Shown: positions 33,931-42,384 of the stretch, piece by piece
Layout: each line of letters opens with the position of its first letter
Numbering within the stretch: position 1 is the first letter of the stretch
Source: Clostridia bacterium
GTDB taxonomy: Bacteria; Bacillota; Clostridia; UMGS1810
Length of the DNA stretch: 47,560 nt
Assembly: GCA_017416845.1 (NCBI GenBank)
Contig: JAFQBA010000076.1
Span: forward strand, 1-47,560
Reading direction: 5' to 3'
Position numbers and translations under genes: made by a program
The notes under the pieces: generated by a model
The model's input: the letters and a program-made list of their open reading frames with translations, nothing else
Database searches by the model: none
Told to the model about the DNA's origin: nothing

Positions 33931-36012
33931 ATGGACAAAAAACAGCATATGATATGGATTCCCCTCATCGGTTTTGACAGAGAACAACCTGATTGCGGAG
34001 TTGACGAATATCTTGAAAACATAGGCTTCACTCCCAAAGGTGTTTCCGTGTTTCTGTTTCATTCCGACATCATAAATCAGCACGAGGGAATGGACAAAGA
34101 ATTTGTTCTTCATCCCGATAACTGCTCTTATTACGGTGCTCCGAGAAATGAGTTTAGAGAGCGTCAGGACTGGACAAATTATGACCTTCGTAACCTTGGC
34201 AATTCTCTTTCTGCTAAAAACATTGAGGCATACCTCGGAGTTATGGGGGTATATCTCGAAAACACCCGTCACTATGAATGGGAGTCGGATCATCCCGAAC
34301 TTCTTTCAATTGGTGTTAACGGCAAAATGAATCTCAATGTCTTAAAACGCTTTAAAGACGGTACATACTATGAGGATTTCTTTGCAAATAAGATTGTAAA
34401 ATGCTTAACAGACTATGACTTTGCCGGTCTGCATGTTTCCGACTTTTTCTGTCCTCCCGAACATTCAATTGTAAACGGTGACTTTTCGGCAGATATGATA
34501 GACCAGTTCATCACCCAAAGCGGTGTTAAACTTCCCGAAAGCATCACATCCAGACTTGGATTTGACGAACAGTCCGACATTGAAGAAAGACAAAAATACA
34601 TCTGGGATAGTCTTCGCCGTGAATGGATTAATTTTTATGTGTGGAGATGGAAAAAATTCTGGACAAAAATCTGCGATGCACTCCACGCCATTGGCAAAAA
34701 GGTTATGATTAACCACGCCTGGTGCTCCGATCCCTTTGAAGCACATTATCGCTACGGCATTGATTACAAGGCGTTCTATGAAGCAGGCGTTGACAATCTT
34801 ATTGCAGAAACCGTTCCCACCGGCTCCGAGCTTCTCGACAAAACACCATATAAGTTCCAGCAATATATGACAACTGCTCAGCTTATGAGCGCATTCAATC
34901 CCGACAATTCACTTTACTCACTCCTCGGTGTAAAAGACTGCACCGAAGAATGGGATGCAATTCATCACGTTCCCATGCGCCTTGAAAAGGATATGTATGT
35001 TCTTGCCAATATGTTCAGGAAACATAATGGCGAATATCAGACTTCAAACGATGGTTACATGATTACCCTCGGTGACGGAATAACCAAGTCCGAATGGGCA
35101 TGGCTCAATGAAAGGGCGGACCTTGCCTATGGTGCCAAACCCGTTGACATTCTCGTGCCAACCGTTGTATGGTCAGATAACGCTCACTATGCACTGCTTG
35201 ATGAATACATAAAAACAAGAAGACCGTCTCTTCACAAACAGCTCTATGAAGCTCAAAAGCGTGACGGCTCCACAGGTGCAATTGCCCGCATTGAAGAGCT
35301 TAACAGCGTAAGCGGTGCAATTTTTGTTCCAAACATCGACCTTTACACTGCTGATGAACAAAAAGCAGTTTTTGCCTATAACAAGGGTCCTGTTTTCTGT
35401 ACAGCTCCCACAGCTTCCGTGAAAACATTTGACAAAGAGTTTGATTTATGTGTTAACGACGAGCTTGCTCTCTATCAGATGAGCATTATGGCATTTGGAC
35501 TTAGCGGTGATAAAGAAGCAATCACAAAAACCATTGCATCATTCTTCGAAGACGGCGAAGCTGTTTGCGAATGCTGCGACGAGCCGAAAGACTGGATAGA
35601 TCCTCCGTTCTTCCTCGATGCAATGCCTTTCAGAGAATGCTCCGATGCATTCTATAATAGCCTTGCATATCTTTTGAACAATGCAAACGGAAGCCTGTTC
35701 AGTTGCAATGCCAACATTTTGCCGGTGCTTCTTGAAAACGGCTCATACAGAATTTATGTTATTAACCACATAAATAACTATCAGCGCATCGAAATAATGT
35801 GCAAAAAAGCCCTCGACAGCGTTGAATGTGCAGGCAAATATCCCGTAATGCCTCCGAAATTTGTTGTTCCTCCCAAGCCGGGCGAAACAAAATTTGACGG
35901 CGCAAAGGCTGAATCAATGAAAATCGGTCTCAAATCCGACGAAATCCCCTTTGGCTTTGTTGCCAAGGTTCCCCCGCTCGGCATTGGTGTATTTGATGTG
36001 AAATTAAGATAA
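33931..36012 (+). CDS. Unrecognised ~693-aa protein, probable glycosidase-like (paralogue 1)
   Basis: 693 residues with no confidently recognised family. The first ~330 residues look like a TIM barrel (MIWIPLIGFD; EAYLGVMGVYLENTRHYEWE; FAGLHVSDFFCPPEHS; IGKKVMINHAWCSDPFEAH). A middle Rossmann/amidotransferase-like segment follows (GAIFVPNIDLYTADEQKA ... CTAP). The end is beta-rich with the tail PFGFVAKVPPLGIGVFDVKLR. This order recalls GH42-type beta-galactosidases with a trimerisation domain. There is no signal peptide. AAGGAGG precedes the ATG, 27 bases after the GH2 gene. A second copy follows immediately. Function is unknown; glycan processing is inferred from neighbours. Confidence 0.75.
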   Translation: MDKKQHMIWIPLIGFDREQPDCGVDEYLENIGFTPKGVSVFLFHSDIINQHEGMDKEFVLHPDNCSYYGAPRNEFRERQDWTNYDLRNLGNSLSAKNIEAYLGVMGVYLENTRHYEWESDHPELLSIGVNGKMNLNVLKRFKDGTYYEDFFANKIVKCLTDYDFAGLHVSDFFCPPEHSIVNGDFSADMIDQFITQSGVKLPESITSRLGFDEQSDIEERQKYIWDSLRREWINFYVWRWKKFWTKICDALHAIGKKVMINHAWCSDPFEAHYRYGIDYKAFYEAGVDNLIAETVPTGSELLDKTPYKFQQYMTTAQLMSAFNPDNSLYSLLGVKDCTEEWDAIHHVPMRLEKDMYVLANMFRKHNGEYQTSNDGYMITLGDGITKSEWAWLNERADLAYGAKPVDILVPTVVWSDNAHYALLDEYIKTRRPSLHKQLYEAQKRDGSTGAIARIEELNSVSGAIFVPNIDLYTADEQKAVFAYNKGPVFCTAPTASVKTFDKEFDLCVNDELALYQMSIMAFGLSGDKEAITKTIASFFEDGEAVCECCDEPKDWIDPPFFLDAMPFRECSDAFYNSLAYLLNNANGSLFSCNANILPVLLENGSYRIYVINHINNYQRIEIMCKKALDSVECAGKYPVMPPKFVVPPKPGETKFDGAKAESMKIGLKSDEIPFGFVAKVPPLGIGVFDVKLR

Positions 36013-36024
36013 GGTGATTAACAA

Positions 36025-38109
36025 ATGGATAAAAAACATTACATATGGATGCCTCTTATCGGATTTGACAAAAATCAGCCCGACAAAGGGGTAGACCAAT
36101 ACATTAAAAGCGCAGGCTTTACACCAAAAGGGGTTTCGGTGTTTCTGTTTCACTCCGACATCGTAAATCAGCACGAGGGCATGGACAGGGAATTTGTTCT
36201 TCATCCCGACAACTGCTCATACTACGGTGCGCCTCGAAATGAGTTCAAAGAGCGTCAGGACTGGACAAACTATGACCTCCGCACTCTTGCACACTCACTT
36301 TCCGAAAAAAATATTGAGGCATACCTCGGTATTATGGGTGTTTATCTTGAAAACACCCGCCACTACGAATGGGAATCGGACCATCCCGAGCTTCTTTCGA
36401 TTGGTGTAAACGGCAAAATGAATCTAAATGTACTCAAACGCTTTAAAGACGGTACATACTATGAAGATTTTTTTGCCGACAAAATTGAAAAAACACTCCT
36501 TGACTACGGCTTTGCCGGACTTCACGTATCCGACTTTTTCTGCCCGCCCGAGCATTCAATTTCAAACGGCGATTTTTCAAGCGATCTCATAGATCAGTTT
36601 GTGAACCACTCAAAGGTTGAACTGCCCGAAAGCATCAAATCCCGTCTTGGCTTTGATGAACAGGAAGATATTGAAGAAAGACAAAAATATATATGGACCA
36701 ATCTTCGCCGTGAATGGATAGACTTTTATGCATGGCGCTGGGAAAGTTTTTGGGGCAAAATCTCTTCAAGACTTCACGCCATAGGCAAAAAGGTTATGAT
36801 TAATAATGCCTGGTGCTCCGATCCCTTTGAAGCACTCTATCGCTATGGCATAGACTACCGCAGACTCTACAGAGCAGGCGTCGATATTTTGGTTGCCGAA
36901 ACTGTACCCACAGGCTCAGAACTCCTTGTTCCCGGCAGAGGCTCACGTTTCCATCAGTTTATGACAATGTCACAGTGCATGAAGGCTTTCTGTCCCGAAG
37001 ATACTCTTCTCACACTTTTTGGTGTAAAGGACTGTACCGAAGAGTGGGATATTCTCCATCACGCTCCACCGAGACTTGAAAAGGATATGTACACCCTTGC
37101 AACACTGTATGTTCAAAATAAAGATAAATTTGCTCCCGGAACTGACGGCTACATGGTAACCCTCGGTGACGGTATAACCGAGGATGAATGGGCCTGGATA
37201 GGGGAGAGAGGCAAACATGCCTTCGAAATCTACCCCAAAAAGGTTCTTGCCCCAACTGTTATATGGTCAGACAATGCTCACTATGCACTTCTCGATGAAT
37301 ATATCAAAACAAGAAGACCGTCGCTCCATAAACACATTTTTGACCTGAAAAATGCTGATACTACACTTGGTGCAATTGCAAGAATTGACGATTTGGAAAA
37401 TGTGGACGGAACTATCTTTGTTCCAAACTTTGACCTTTTGTCAGAGAGCGAAAAAGCAAAGATTCTTTCCTACAACAAAGGTCTTGTGCTTTGCACAGCT
37501 CCTGCAGGTTTTATTGAAGAAAATCCCCAAATCCAATTCGATATTTGTTTTGAAGATACCCTTGCAGGCTATAAGCTTTGTGCCTTCGCTTTCAATGCTT
37601 CAAATGATAATTCAAGCATCATATCAGAAGTTTCAAAACTCTTTGCAGAGGGCGAAGCTCCCCAAATCCCCGAAGGCAATCCCAAAGATTGGTTTGATGC
37701 ACCGTTTTTCAGCGTGCTTCTTCCTTTCAATCAGATGTCCGATGCCTTCATAAAATCTCTTGCACTTGTTCTTCGGGAAGCATGCGACAACCTTTTCACA
37801 TCAAAGGCGTGGATTTTGCCCGTTGAGCTTGAAAACAATGTATACAGAATCTATGTGTTCAATCTTCCCAATTTCTATGAACGCTATGACATTATGTGCA
37901 AAAAGGCTCTCGATAAGGTTGTTCCCGTCAGCAAATATCCGGTTATGCCGCCGAAATTTGTTGTTCCGCCAAAGCCGGGTGAGCTAAAGCTCGACGGTGC
38001 CAAGGCAGAGTCAATGAAAATAGGACTTGCCTCCGACGAAATCCCCTTTGGCTTTGTTGCTAAAGTTCCTCCCGGTGGTGTTTCGGTGTTTGACGTGACA
38101 CTGAGATAA
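36025..38109 (+). CDS. Unrecognised ~694-aa protein, probable glycosidase-like (paralogue 2)
   Basis: 694 residues, colinear with the previous gene from end to end, with long identical runs in the N-terminal barrel (KGVSVFLFHSDI, NGKMNLNVLKRFKDGTYYED) and in the tail (KYPVMPPKFVVPPKPGE). Divergence is greatest around residues 480-600. Shared invariant segments rich in His, Asp, Glu and Trp (HYEWESDHPE, NAWCSDPFEA, DCTEEWD) are candidates for the active site. It is 12 bases downstream of copy 1 with AAGGTG before the ATG, and is followed by a terminator. The pair may form a hetero-oligomer or act on related substrates. Confidence 0.75.
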   Translation: MDKKHYIWMPLIGFDKNQPDKGVDQYIKSAGFTPKGVSVFLFHSDIVNQHEGMDREFVLHPDNCSYYGAPRNEFKERQDWTNYDLRTLAHSLSEKNIEAYLGIMGVYLENTRHYEWESDHPELLSIGVNGKMNLNVLKRFKDGTYYEDFFADKIEKTLLDYGFAGLHVSDFFCPPEHSISNGDFSSDLIDQFVNHSKVELPESIKSRLGFDEQEDIEERQKYIWTNLRREWIDFYAWRWESFWGKISSRLHAIGKKVMINNAWCSDPFEALYRYGIDYRRLYRAGVDILVAETVPTGSELLVPGRGSRFHQFMTMSQCMKAFCPEDTLLTLFGVKDCTEEWDILHHAPPRLEKDMYTLATLYVQNKDKFAPGTDGYMVTLGDGITEDEWAWIGERGKHAFEIYPKKVLAPTVIWSDNAHYALLDEYIKTRRPSLHKHIFDLKNADTTLGAIARIDDLENVDGTIFVPNFDLLSESEKAKILSYNKGLVLCTAPAGFIEENPQIQFDICFEDTLAGYKLCAFAFNASNDNSSIISEVSKLFAEGEAPQIPEGNPKDWFDAPFFSVLLPFNQMSDAFIKSLALVLREACDNLFTSKAWILPVELENNVYRIYVFNLPNFYERYDIMCKKALDKVVPVSKYPVMPPKFVVPPKPGELKLDGAKAESMKIGLASDEIPFGFVAKVPPGGVSVFDVTLR

Positions 38110-38127
38110 AATTTAATAGACCAAATA

Positions 38128-38174
38128 AATAACGCAGATTCTTGATTATATCAGATAGAATTTGCGTTATTTTT
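38128..38174 (+). terminator. Terminator of the GH2-paralogue operon (module copy A)
   Basis: AATAACGCA (38128-38136) pairs with TGCGTTATT (38163-38171), with an inner ATTCT/AGAAT pairing, then a T-run. Near-identical terminators occur at 41337-41373 and 46380-46417. Confidence 0.8.
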
Positions 38175-38175
38175 G

Positions 38176-38246
38176 TTGATTTGGTGCTTATATGATGGTA
38201 TAATAAATTAACATAAACTTTTAGTCCTGACTTGACACGAACTATA
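38176..38246 (+). promoter_or_regulatory. Promoter and conserved leader (module copy A)
   Basis: TTGATT (38176-38181), 17-base spacer, TATAAT (38199-38204). Thirteen bases later is a leader block (38218-38246, containing CCTGACTTGACACGA). The spacer and most of the leader are identical to those at 46419-46490. It drives the D-aminoacylase-like gene. Confidence 0.7.
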
Positions 38247-38286
38247 TATTTATGAAAACTCAAAACTATGAAAGGTAGGTATATAT

Positions 38287-39819
38287 ATGTATGATTTAAT
38301 TATTAAAGACGGAACTGTTATTGATGGAACAGGAGTGCCAGCATATCATTGCGATATTGCAATAGCAGACGGAAAAATTGTCAGGATTGCAAGTGATATT
38401 ACAGATGAAAGCAAAAAAATTATTGATGCACGCGGACTTACTGTAACTCCCGGATTTATAGATTCTCACAGTCATTCAGATAATGCAATGTTTGACTATC
38501 CTGATATGATTGAAAAAATTGAACAGGGCATAACCACGTCCATTGGAGGGCAGTGTGGCAGTACGCTTGCACCAAGCGATAAGAATGACGATGTTTTTAA
38601 AACTTTCGGCAGTATGGTAAATGCCATAAAAAATGTACCGTTAGGGTCAAATATTAAGTCGTTTGTAGGTCACAGTGCATTACGAAAAGCAGTTATCGGC
38701 TATGAAAACCGTAAGCCATCTGAATCGGAAATGAATGAAATGAAAACTCTTTTAAGGGAAGCAATGGAAAATGGCGCCATCGGTCTTTCGTTTGGCTTGA
38801 TTTATACGCCAAGCTGTTATGCGGATACAAAAGAGCTTATCGAACTTGTAAAAGTTGTAAAAGAATATAACGGAATTGTAAGTGCACATATAAGAAACGA
38901 AGGATTTGAACTGATAGAAGCAGTAGAAGAATTCTTAACAGTAATTAAAGAGACTGAGATAAAGGCAGTATTTTCACATCATAAAAGTATGTATCATCCG
39001 AACTGGGGTAAGGTAAAGGAATCTTTAAGAATGATTAAAGACACAGTAGCGGAAGGGTATGATATATACTGCGATGTTTACCCATACGAGGCATCAAGTA
39101 CCAGTCTTGTGGCTACCCTTATTGCAAAGGAGTTAAGGGCTTTAGACAGCAGTGAAATAGTTAAAATGCTTTCAGACAGCAATATGCGGGATAAAATCAA
39201 GGAAATATACATAAGTAAGAACGGAAACAGTCTTAGCAATTTGTTACTTGCCCAGTGTAAAGGGTATCCGGAATATGAGGGTATGAGAATCGATGAAATA
39301 GCAAATTTAAGGGGACAGAATGATTTTGATGCTGCTTTTGACATTATAATAGGTTCCAGAGCTGCTGCTAAGATTTGCAATTTCAGTATGAGCGAAGAAG
39401 ATGTGGAATATGTTTTGAAATATGAACGGTCAATGATATGCACAGATTCTTCTGTTGCTAAAAACGCAAAAATATATCATCCAAGATTAAGGGGTTCTTT
39501 CCCAAGATTTTTGGGGATATATGTGCGTGAAAAAAAGGTTGTTGCCATTGAAGAGGCAATAAGAAAATGTACTTTGATGCCGGCTTCGGTTTACGAACTT
39601 TCAGGCAAAGGTAAAATCTGTGAGGGATTTGATGCAGATATATGTATTTTTGATGCTGAGCGTATTATCGACAAAGCGGATTATATAAATTGCAGCAGTC
39701 GTTGTGACGGGCTTAATTATGTAATTCTTGGTGGTGAGATAGTGGTAGAAAATGCAATATACAATGGTAAGAAAAAGGGCAAGTTTATCCTGCACAAATA
39801 TAATCATAAAGGAGAATGA
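38287..39819 (+). CDS. D-aminoacylase-like amidohydrolase
   Basis: 510 residues, typical of N-acyl-D-amino-acid deacylases/amidohydrolase family 3. Features: composite N-terminal beta-sandwich (DLIIKDGTVIDGTG), metal motif DSHSHSD (HxH), a later AVFSHHKSMY strand with His, and MICTDSS (Asp) near residue 382. The C-terminal sandwich ends with VILGGEIVVENAIYNGK. Members remove acyl groups from D-amino acids or open cyclic amides. The promoter and terminator module just upstream gives it independent expression. AAGGTAGG precedes the ATG. Substrate uncertain; the operon context is glycan or glycoside degradation. Confidence 0.85.
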   Translation: MYDLIIKDGTVIDGTGVPAYHCDIAIADGKIVRIASDITDESKKIIDARGLTVTPGFIDSHSHSDNAMFDYPDMIEKIEQGITTSIGGQCGSTLAPSDKNDDVFKTFGSMVNAIKNVPLGSNIKSFVGHSALRKAVIGYENRKPSESEMNEMKTLLREAMENGAIGLSFGLIYTPSCYADTKELIELVKVVKEYNGIVSAHIRNEGFELIEAVEEFLTVIKETEIKAVFSHHKSMYHPNWGKVKESLRMIKDTVAEGYDIYCDVYPYEASSTSLVATLIAKELRALDSSEIVKMLSDSNMRDKIKEIYISKNGNSLSNLLLAQCKGYPEYEGMRIDEIANLRGQNDFDAAFDIIIGSRAAAKICNFSMSEEDVEYVLKYERSMICTDSSVAKNAKIYHPRLRGSFPRFLGIYVREKKVVAIEEAIRKCTLMPASVYELSGKGKICEGFDADICIFDAERIIDKADYINCSSRCDGLNYVILGGEIVVENAIYNGKKKGKFILHKYNHKGE

Positions 39820-39826
39820 ATACAGA

Positions 39827-39895
39827 TTGGGGACGGGGCAAAAATTGTATCATTATATCGCCTTCATTTTGTAACAAAAACTGCCCCGTCCCCAA
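39827..39895. repeat. REP-like palindrome 1
   Basis: TTGGGGACGGGGCA (39827-39840) and TGCCCCGTCCCCAA (39882-39895) form a perfect 14-bp inverted repeat with a 41-base loop. It lies just after the D-aminoacylase stop and may also help end its transcript. Confidence 0.65.
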
Positions 39896-39941
39896 ACTGC
39901 ACACATAGCACAAAGATGCGGTTATGTGGTGATTCCACTGA

Positions 39942-40034
39942 GCCAAATGGGGACGTACATTTTTGGCATAAAACATTGAAAGTTAAAAACGAGCCGAAAA
40001 ATGTACGTCCCTAAATGGCACGTCCCTAAATGGC
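39942..40034. repeat. REP-like palindrome 2 with 15-bp tandem repeat
   Basis: The arm at 39942-39967 (containing GGGGACGTACATTTTT) is complementary, with small mismatches, to 39993-40019. The right arm is extended by a direct repeat: ACGTCCCTAAATGGC occurs twice in tandem (40005-40034). A further partial copy is at 40782-40796. With palindrome 1 it explains most of the gap at 39820-40206. Confidence 0.6.
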
Positions 40035-40039
40035 ACAAA

Positions 40040-40194
40040 CAAGCCTATTATGAACTTGAAACCACCAGAAGCAAGATTTTAGAGATAGCTGTCCCCCTGT
40101 AGAAATGTCATCTATGCAAGCAAACGCCTTTAAAGAAGCGAAAAAATATGCCTCTCAGAGAGGTATAGATTTAATTATTAGAATTGTAAAATAG
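40040..40194 (+). pseudogene. Decayed C-terminal coding fragment
   Basis: Two short open stretches in different frames (40040-40099 and 40105-40191) read like consecutive pieces of one protein: QAYYELETTRSKILEIAV, then MSSMQANAFKEAKKYASQ followed by RGIDLIIRIVK and a stop at 40194. A frameshift and stop would separate them. The stop is 12 bases before the next start, as in an operon. Source family not recognised; a displaced toxin C-terminus is one possibility. Low confidence. Confidence 0.3.
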
Positions 40195-40206
40195 GAGAAG
40201 ATGAAT

Positions 40207-40740
40207 ATGAAAGTGAATTATGAAGATTTCAGAACAATAATCATTTTGGTTGATCAACAAAAAAATATTGTTATTTTTCCTATGAGTAAAACCGATTATC
40301 CCATCGAATTAGCTGACGGTACAATGATAGAATATTCATATTTGCCTGCATATTATCCTATAGAGCTAAGCTACCCTTACACTGCGACAGAACTTGCAGA
40401 CAAAATAGAATATGGAATAAACCAATGGAATGTTCACAAGTGTTATGACAATTTTTCTGGCAAAAACACATTTGAAGAAAAGTATTATAACATAAAAGGG
40501 TTTAAAAACGCAGTTAAAGGCCATTTATATTTCAGGTTGGGATGGGATGATATTCAAAAAAAATATGTAACATTAATGTTCCCGTGGAAAAGAGGATATA
40601 GTTATGACTATGCTGATAAAAAAACACTGCCGGATGATGCAGATTGGATAGATTATGCCAATGCAGTAATAGATTATATAAATATGGATTTTATGACCTT
40701 GGAACATTTCAGAAGATGTAAATCTGAATATAATATATGA
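40207..40740 (+). CDS. Hypothetical protein, immunity-protein-like
   Basis: 177 residues from the ATG at 40207, chosen because GGAG is nine bases upstream; the in-frame ATG at 40201 is too close. The protein is acidic and rich in aromatic residues (YSYLPAYYPIELSYPYTATE, INQWNVHKCYDNFSG), with no signal peptide or membrane segment. No domain was recognised. Its composition, small size and position after a decayed coding fragment resemble orphan immunity genes of polymorphic toxin loci, but this is only a resemblance. Confidence 0.55.
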   Translation: MKVNYEDFRTIIILVDQQKNIVIFPMSKTDYPIELADGTMIEYSYLPAYYPIELSYPYTATELADKIEYGINQWNVHKCYDNFSGKNTFEEKYYNIKGFKNAVKGHLYFRLGWDDIQKKYVTLMFPWKRGYSYDYADKKTLPDDADWIDYANAVIDYINMDFMTLEHFRRCKSEYNI

Positions 40741-40851
40741 GAGCCATTTATCTTTAATCAGTTGTTTTTACATAGTCTGATGTCCCTAAATGGCACTGGT
40801 GGAACTTCTTTAGGATTAGCCGCTTTACTACCATAATGAAAGGAGACTTGT

Positions 40852-41145
40852 ATGACAAATAAAATACAAGAAACATTAGTCAATAAGACAATATTAGTAG
40901 GAATAACATATTTAGATTCTAATTATGAAATCGTTGACAAAAAAACTTTTTGTGGAATTATAAAATCTGTAAACAATGACTCTATTGATATAAGAATTAA
41001 TCGAACAGGCGAAATCTTTTCATTACCACCTGATGTAGAATCAATAAAAGAAGCTCAAAAAGGTTGTTATCATATTTATGAGACCGGCGAAAAAATACTT
41101 AATCCAGACTATGTGTCCATGTGGGAAATAGTATGTTCGGAATAG
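40852..41145 (+). CDS. Small hypothetical protein, immunity-like
   Basis: 97 residues, preceded by AAAGGAG. The second half (IFSLPPDVESIKEAQKGCYH, then ETGEKILNPDYVSMWEIV) has the pattern of small stand-alone proteins often found beside toxins, in which a Leu-Pro-Pro-Asp segment is followed by NPDY and a Trp near the end. No enzyme motif. It lies between REP-like repeats and the remnant of a third 694-residue paralogue, so this 1.3-kb stretch looks inserted. Gene reality is likely; function unknown. Confidence 0.55.
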   Translation: MTNKIQETLVNKTILVGITYLDSNYEIVDKKTFCGIIKSVNNDSIDIRINRTGEIFSLPPDVESIKEAQKGCYHIYETGEKILNPDYVSMWEIVCSE

Positions 41146-41171
41146 GGTTATCTGTCGTCCTCGAATGACAT

Positions 41172-41232
41172 TGGCTTTGTGGCAAAGGTTCCTCCCGGGG
41201 GCGTGTCGGTGTTTGATGTGACACTCAGATAA
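41172..41232 (+). pseudogene. Remnant of a third copy of the 694-aa family (last ~20 codons)
   Basis: The frame reads GFVAKVPPGGVSVFDVTLR and stop, identical to the end of the paralogue at 36025-38109. The bases after the stop (AATTTAACAGACTA) and the terminator at 41337 also match that gene's downstream region. No coding similarity was seen upstream, so the rest of the gene has been deleted. Confidence 0.85.
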
Positions 41233-41336
41233 TTTAACAGACTAAAAAAGCAGACTGAGCCTGCACACTCGTCGCGAGCAAAATTTCATATTCATCTCAT
41301 CTCGCGATCAAAATTCAAAATTCCTATACAATAAAA

Positions 41337-41373
41337 AATAACGCAGATTCCTTTGAGAATTTGCGTTATTTTT
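41337..41373 (+). terminator. Terminator (module copy B, without promoter)
   Basis: AATAACGCA (41337-41345) pairs with TGCGTTATT (41362-41370) and is followed by Ts. It matches the terminators at 38128 and 46380, but the promoter and leader that follow those are missing here; instead the convergent AraC gene ends at 41413. Confidence 0.75.
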
Positions 41374-41412
41374 ATGCAAAATTTTTTGGGGAAGATGTGG
41401 ATTGTTTGTACA

Positions 41413-42261
41413 CTAAAACCCGGTGTTACGGTGTTTGTTGCGATATTGCTTAGGGGTTATTCCAAACTCTTTTTTAAATTGCTTTGAAAAATATGCCGCA
41501 GAGGCAAATCCGCACTTCCATGCTATTTCCGCTATTTCCGTATTGCCGGACTCAAGAAGCTCCTTGGATTTCAGGAGACGATAATAAATAAGAAACTGAT
41601 GGAGAGTTTTTCCGGTTTCTGTTTTTATGATATTGCTCAGGTGGTAGGGGTGGTAGTTGAAGCGATCTGCGATTTCATTGTTTGTAAGTGAGGAGTCGAT
41701 GTATTTTTCGGATATGTAATCCAACACATTTTTGCACAGCTCGGAATATGCACTGTGAATTTCGCCTCCTGCCAATTCCAGAATACACATTTTCAGCAGT
41801 GATGATGAAAGCTCTCTGTAGAAAGTGTTTTTTATAATAAAATTGTTTATGCATTGTGCGAGAATTGTTTTTATATGGGGCAAAGTTCTGAATATCGGTT
41901 TGGTAAAGCCTTCCGGCAGTTCGTAAGATGGTACAGCGTTTTTGCAAAATTCGCTCTTAAAGGGAGTGCCGAGTCCTTTTTTTAGTTCGCGGTGAATGTT
42001 GGTAAGATCAAAATTAAACACATAGAAGCCTGCATTTTCGTGAAATTCAATGTTTAGTTCATATTCGGTTTCAGGAGGAAAAAAAATCGCTGTGTTATTT
42101 AAAATGTTATAGTTTTTTCCTCCTGCACGAACACTTCCCGATATGTTTTCAAAGAAGAAAAGGCGGCAATCCATACATATGCTGGGTTCGCGGCGCATTG
42201 TAAAGGTTTCCGTCACAAGTGCTGCATGGCGGATGTGGGGATTTATGTCGGATATATGCAT
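41413..42261 (-). CDS. AraC-family transcriptional regulator
   Basis: 282 residues. An N-terminal cupin-like domain (about 20-100) is followed by a C-terminal AraC double helix-turn-helix (about 180-278): LTNNEIADRFNYHPYHLSNI and EIAEIAWKCGFASAAYFSKQ, then FKKEFGITPKQYR. It is transcribed divergently from the four-gene iron-sulfur operon and is its probable regulator. CGGAG precedes the ATG, and a strong promoter lies at 42339-42367. Two 8-bp direct repeats 21 bases apart lie in the shared intergenic region, matching the spacing of AraC half-sites. Confidence 0.9.
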   Translation of the reverse strand: MHISDINPHIRHAALVTETFTMRREPSICMDCRLFFFENISGSVRAGGKNYNILNNTAIFFPPETEYELNIEFHENAGFYVFNFDLTNIHRELKKGLGTPFKSEFCKNAVPSYELPEGFTKPIFRTLPHIKTILAQCINNFIIKNTFYRELSSSLLKMCILELAGGEIHSAYSELCKNVLDYISEKYIDSSLTNNEIADRFNYHPYHLSNIIKTETGKTLHQFLIYYRLLKSKELLESGNTEIAEIAWKCGFASAAYFSKQFKKEFGITPKQYRNKHRNTGF

Positions 42262-42308
42262 AATAAGACTCCGTGATTTGGGATTGTTTCATAATACAAA
42301 TCTTTGTT

Positions 42309-42337
42309 TTGTTATATTTTGCATTTTAATTGTTATA
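42309..42337 (+). promoter_or_regulatory. Direct-repeat operator for the AraC regulator
   Basis: TTGTTATA occurs at 42309-42316 and 42330-42337, same orientation, 21 bases apart (two helical turns). An extended -10-like sequence TGATATAGT (42356-42364) lies downstream with no good -35, and the second repeat covers about the -35 position. This fits class II activation of the gene at 42385. Confidence 0.55.
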
Positions 42338-42338
42338 C

Positions 42339-42367
42339 ATTATATCAGCAAAATGTGATATAGTCAA
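42339..42367 (-). promoter_or_regulatory. Promoter of the AraC-family gene
   Basis: On the minus strand TTGACT (42367-42362), 17-base spacer, TATAAT (42344-42339). The direct repeats at 42309-42337 fall over its start region, so the regulator could also repress itself. Confidence 0.7.
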
Positions 42368-42384
42368 GCATGAGGTGAGAAGAT

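Noticed and set aside
33532..34293. 253-residue open frame on the minus strand
   Set aside because: It lies fully opposite the GH2 and paralogue-1 genes, has no ribosome binding site or domain pattern, and its composition is that of an antisense shadow.
38218..38246. Second promoter from the TTGACA inside the conserved leader
   Set aside because: No TATAAT-like hexamer occurs 16-18 bases downstream in either copy of the module, so the conserved TTGACA is not read as a -35.
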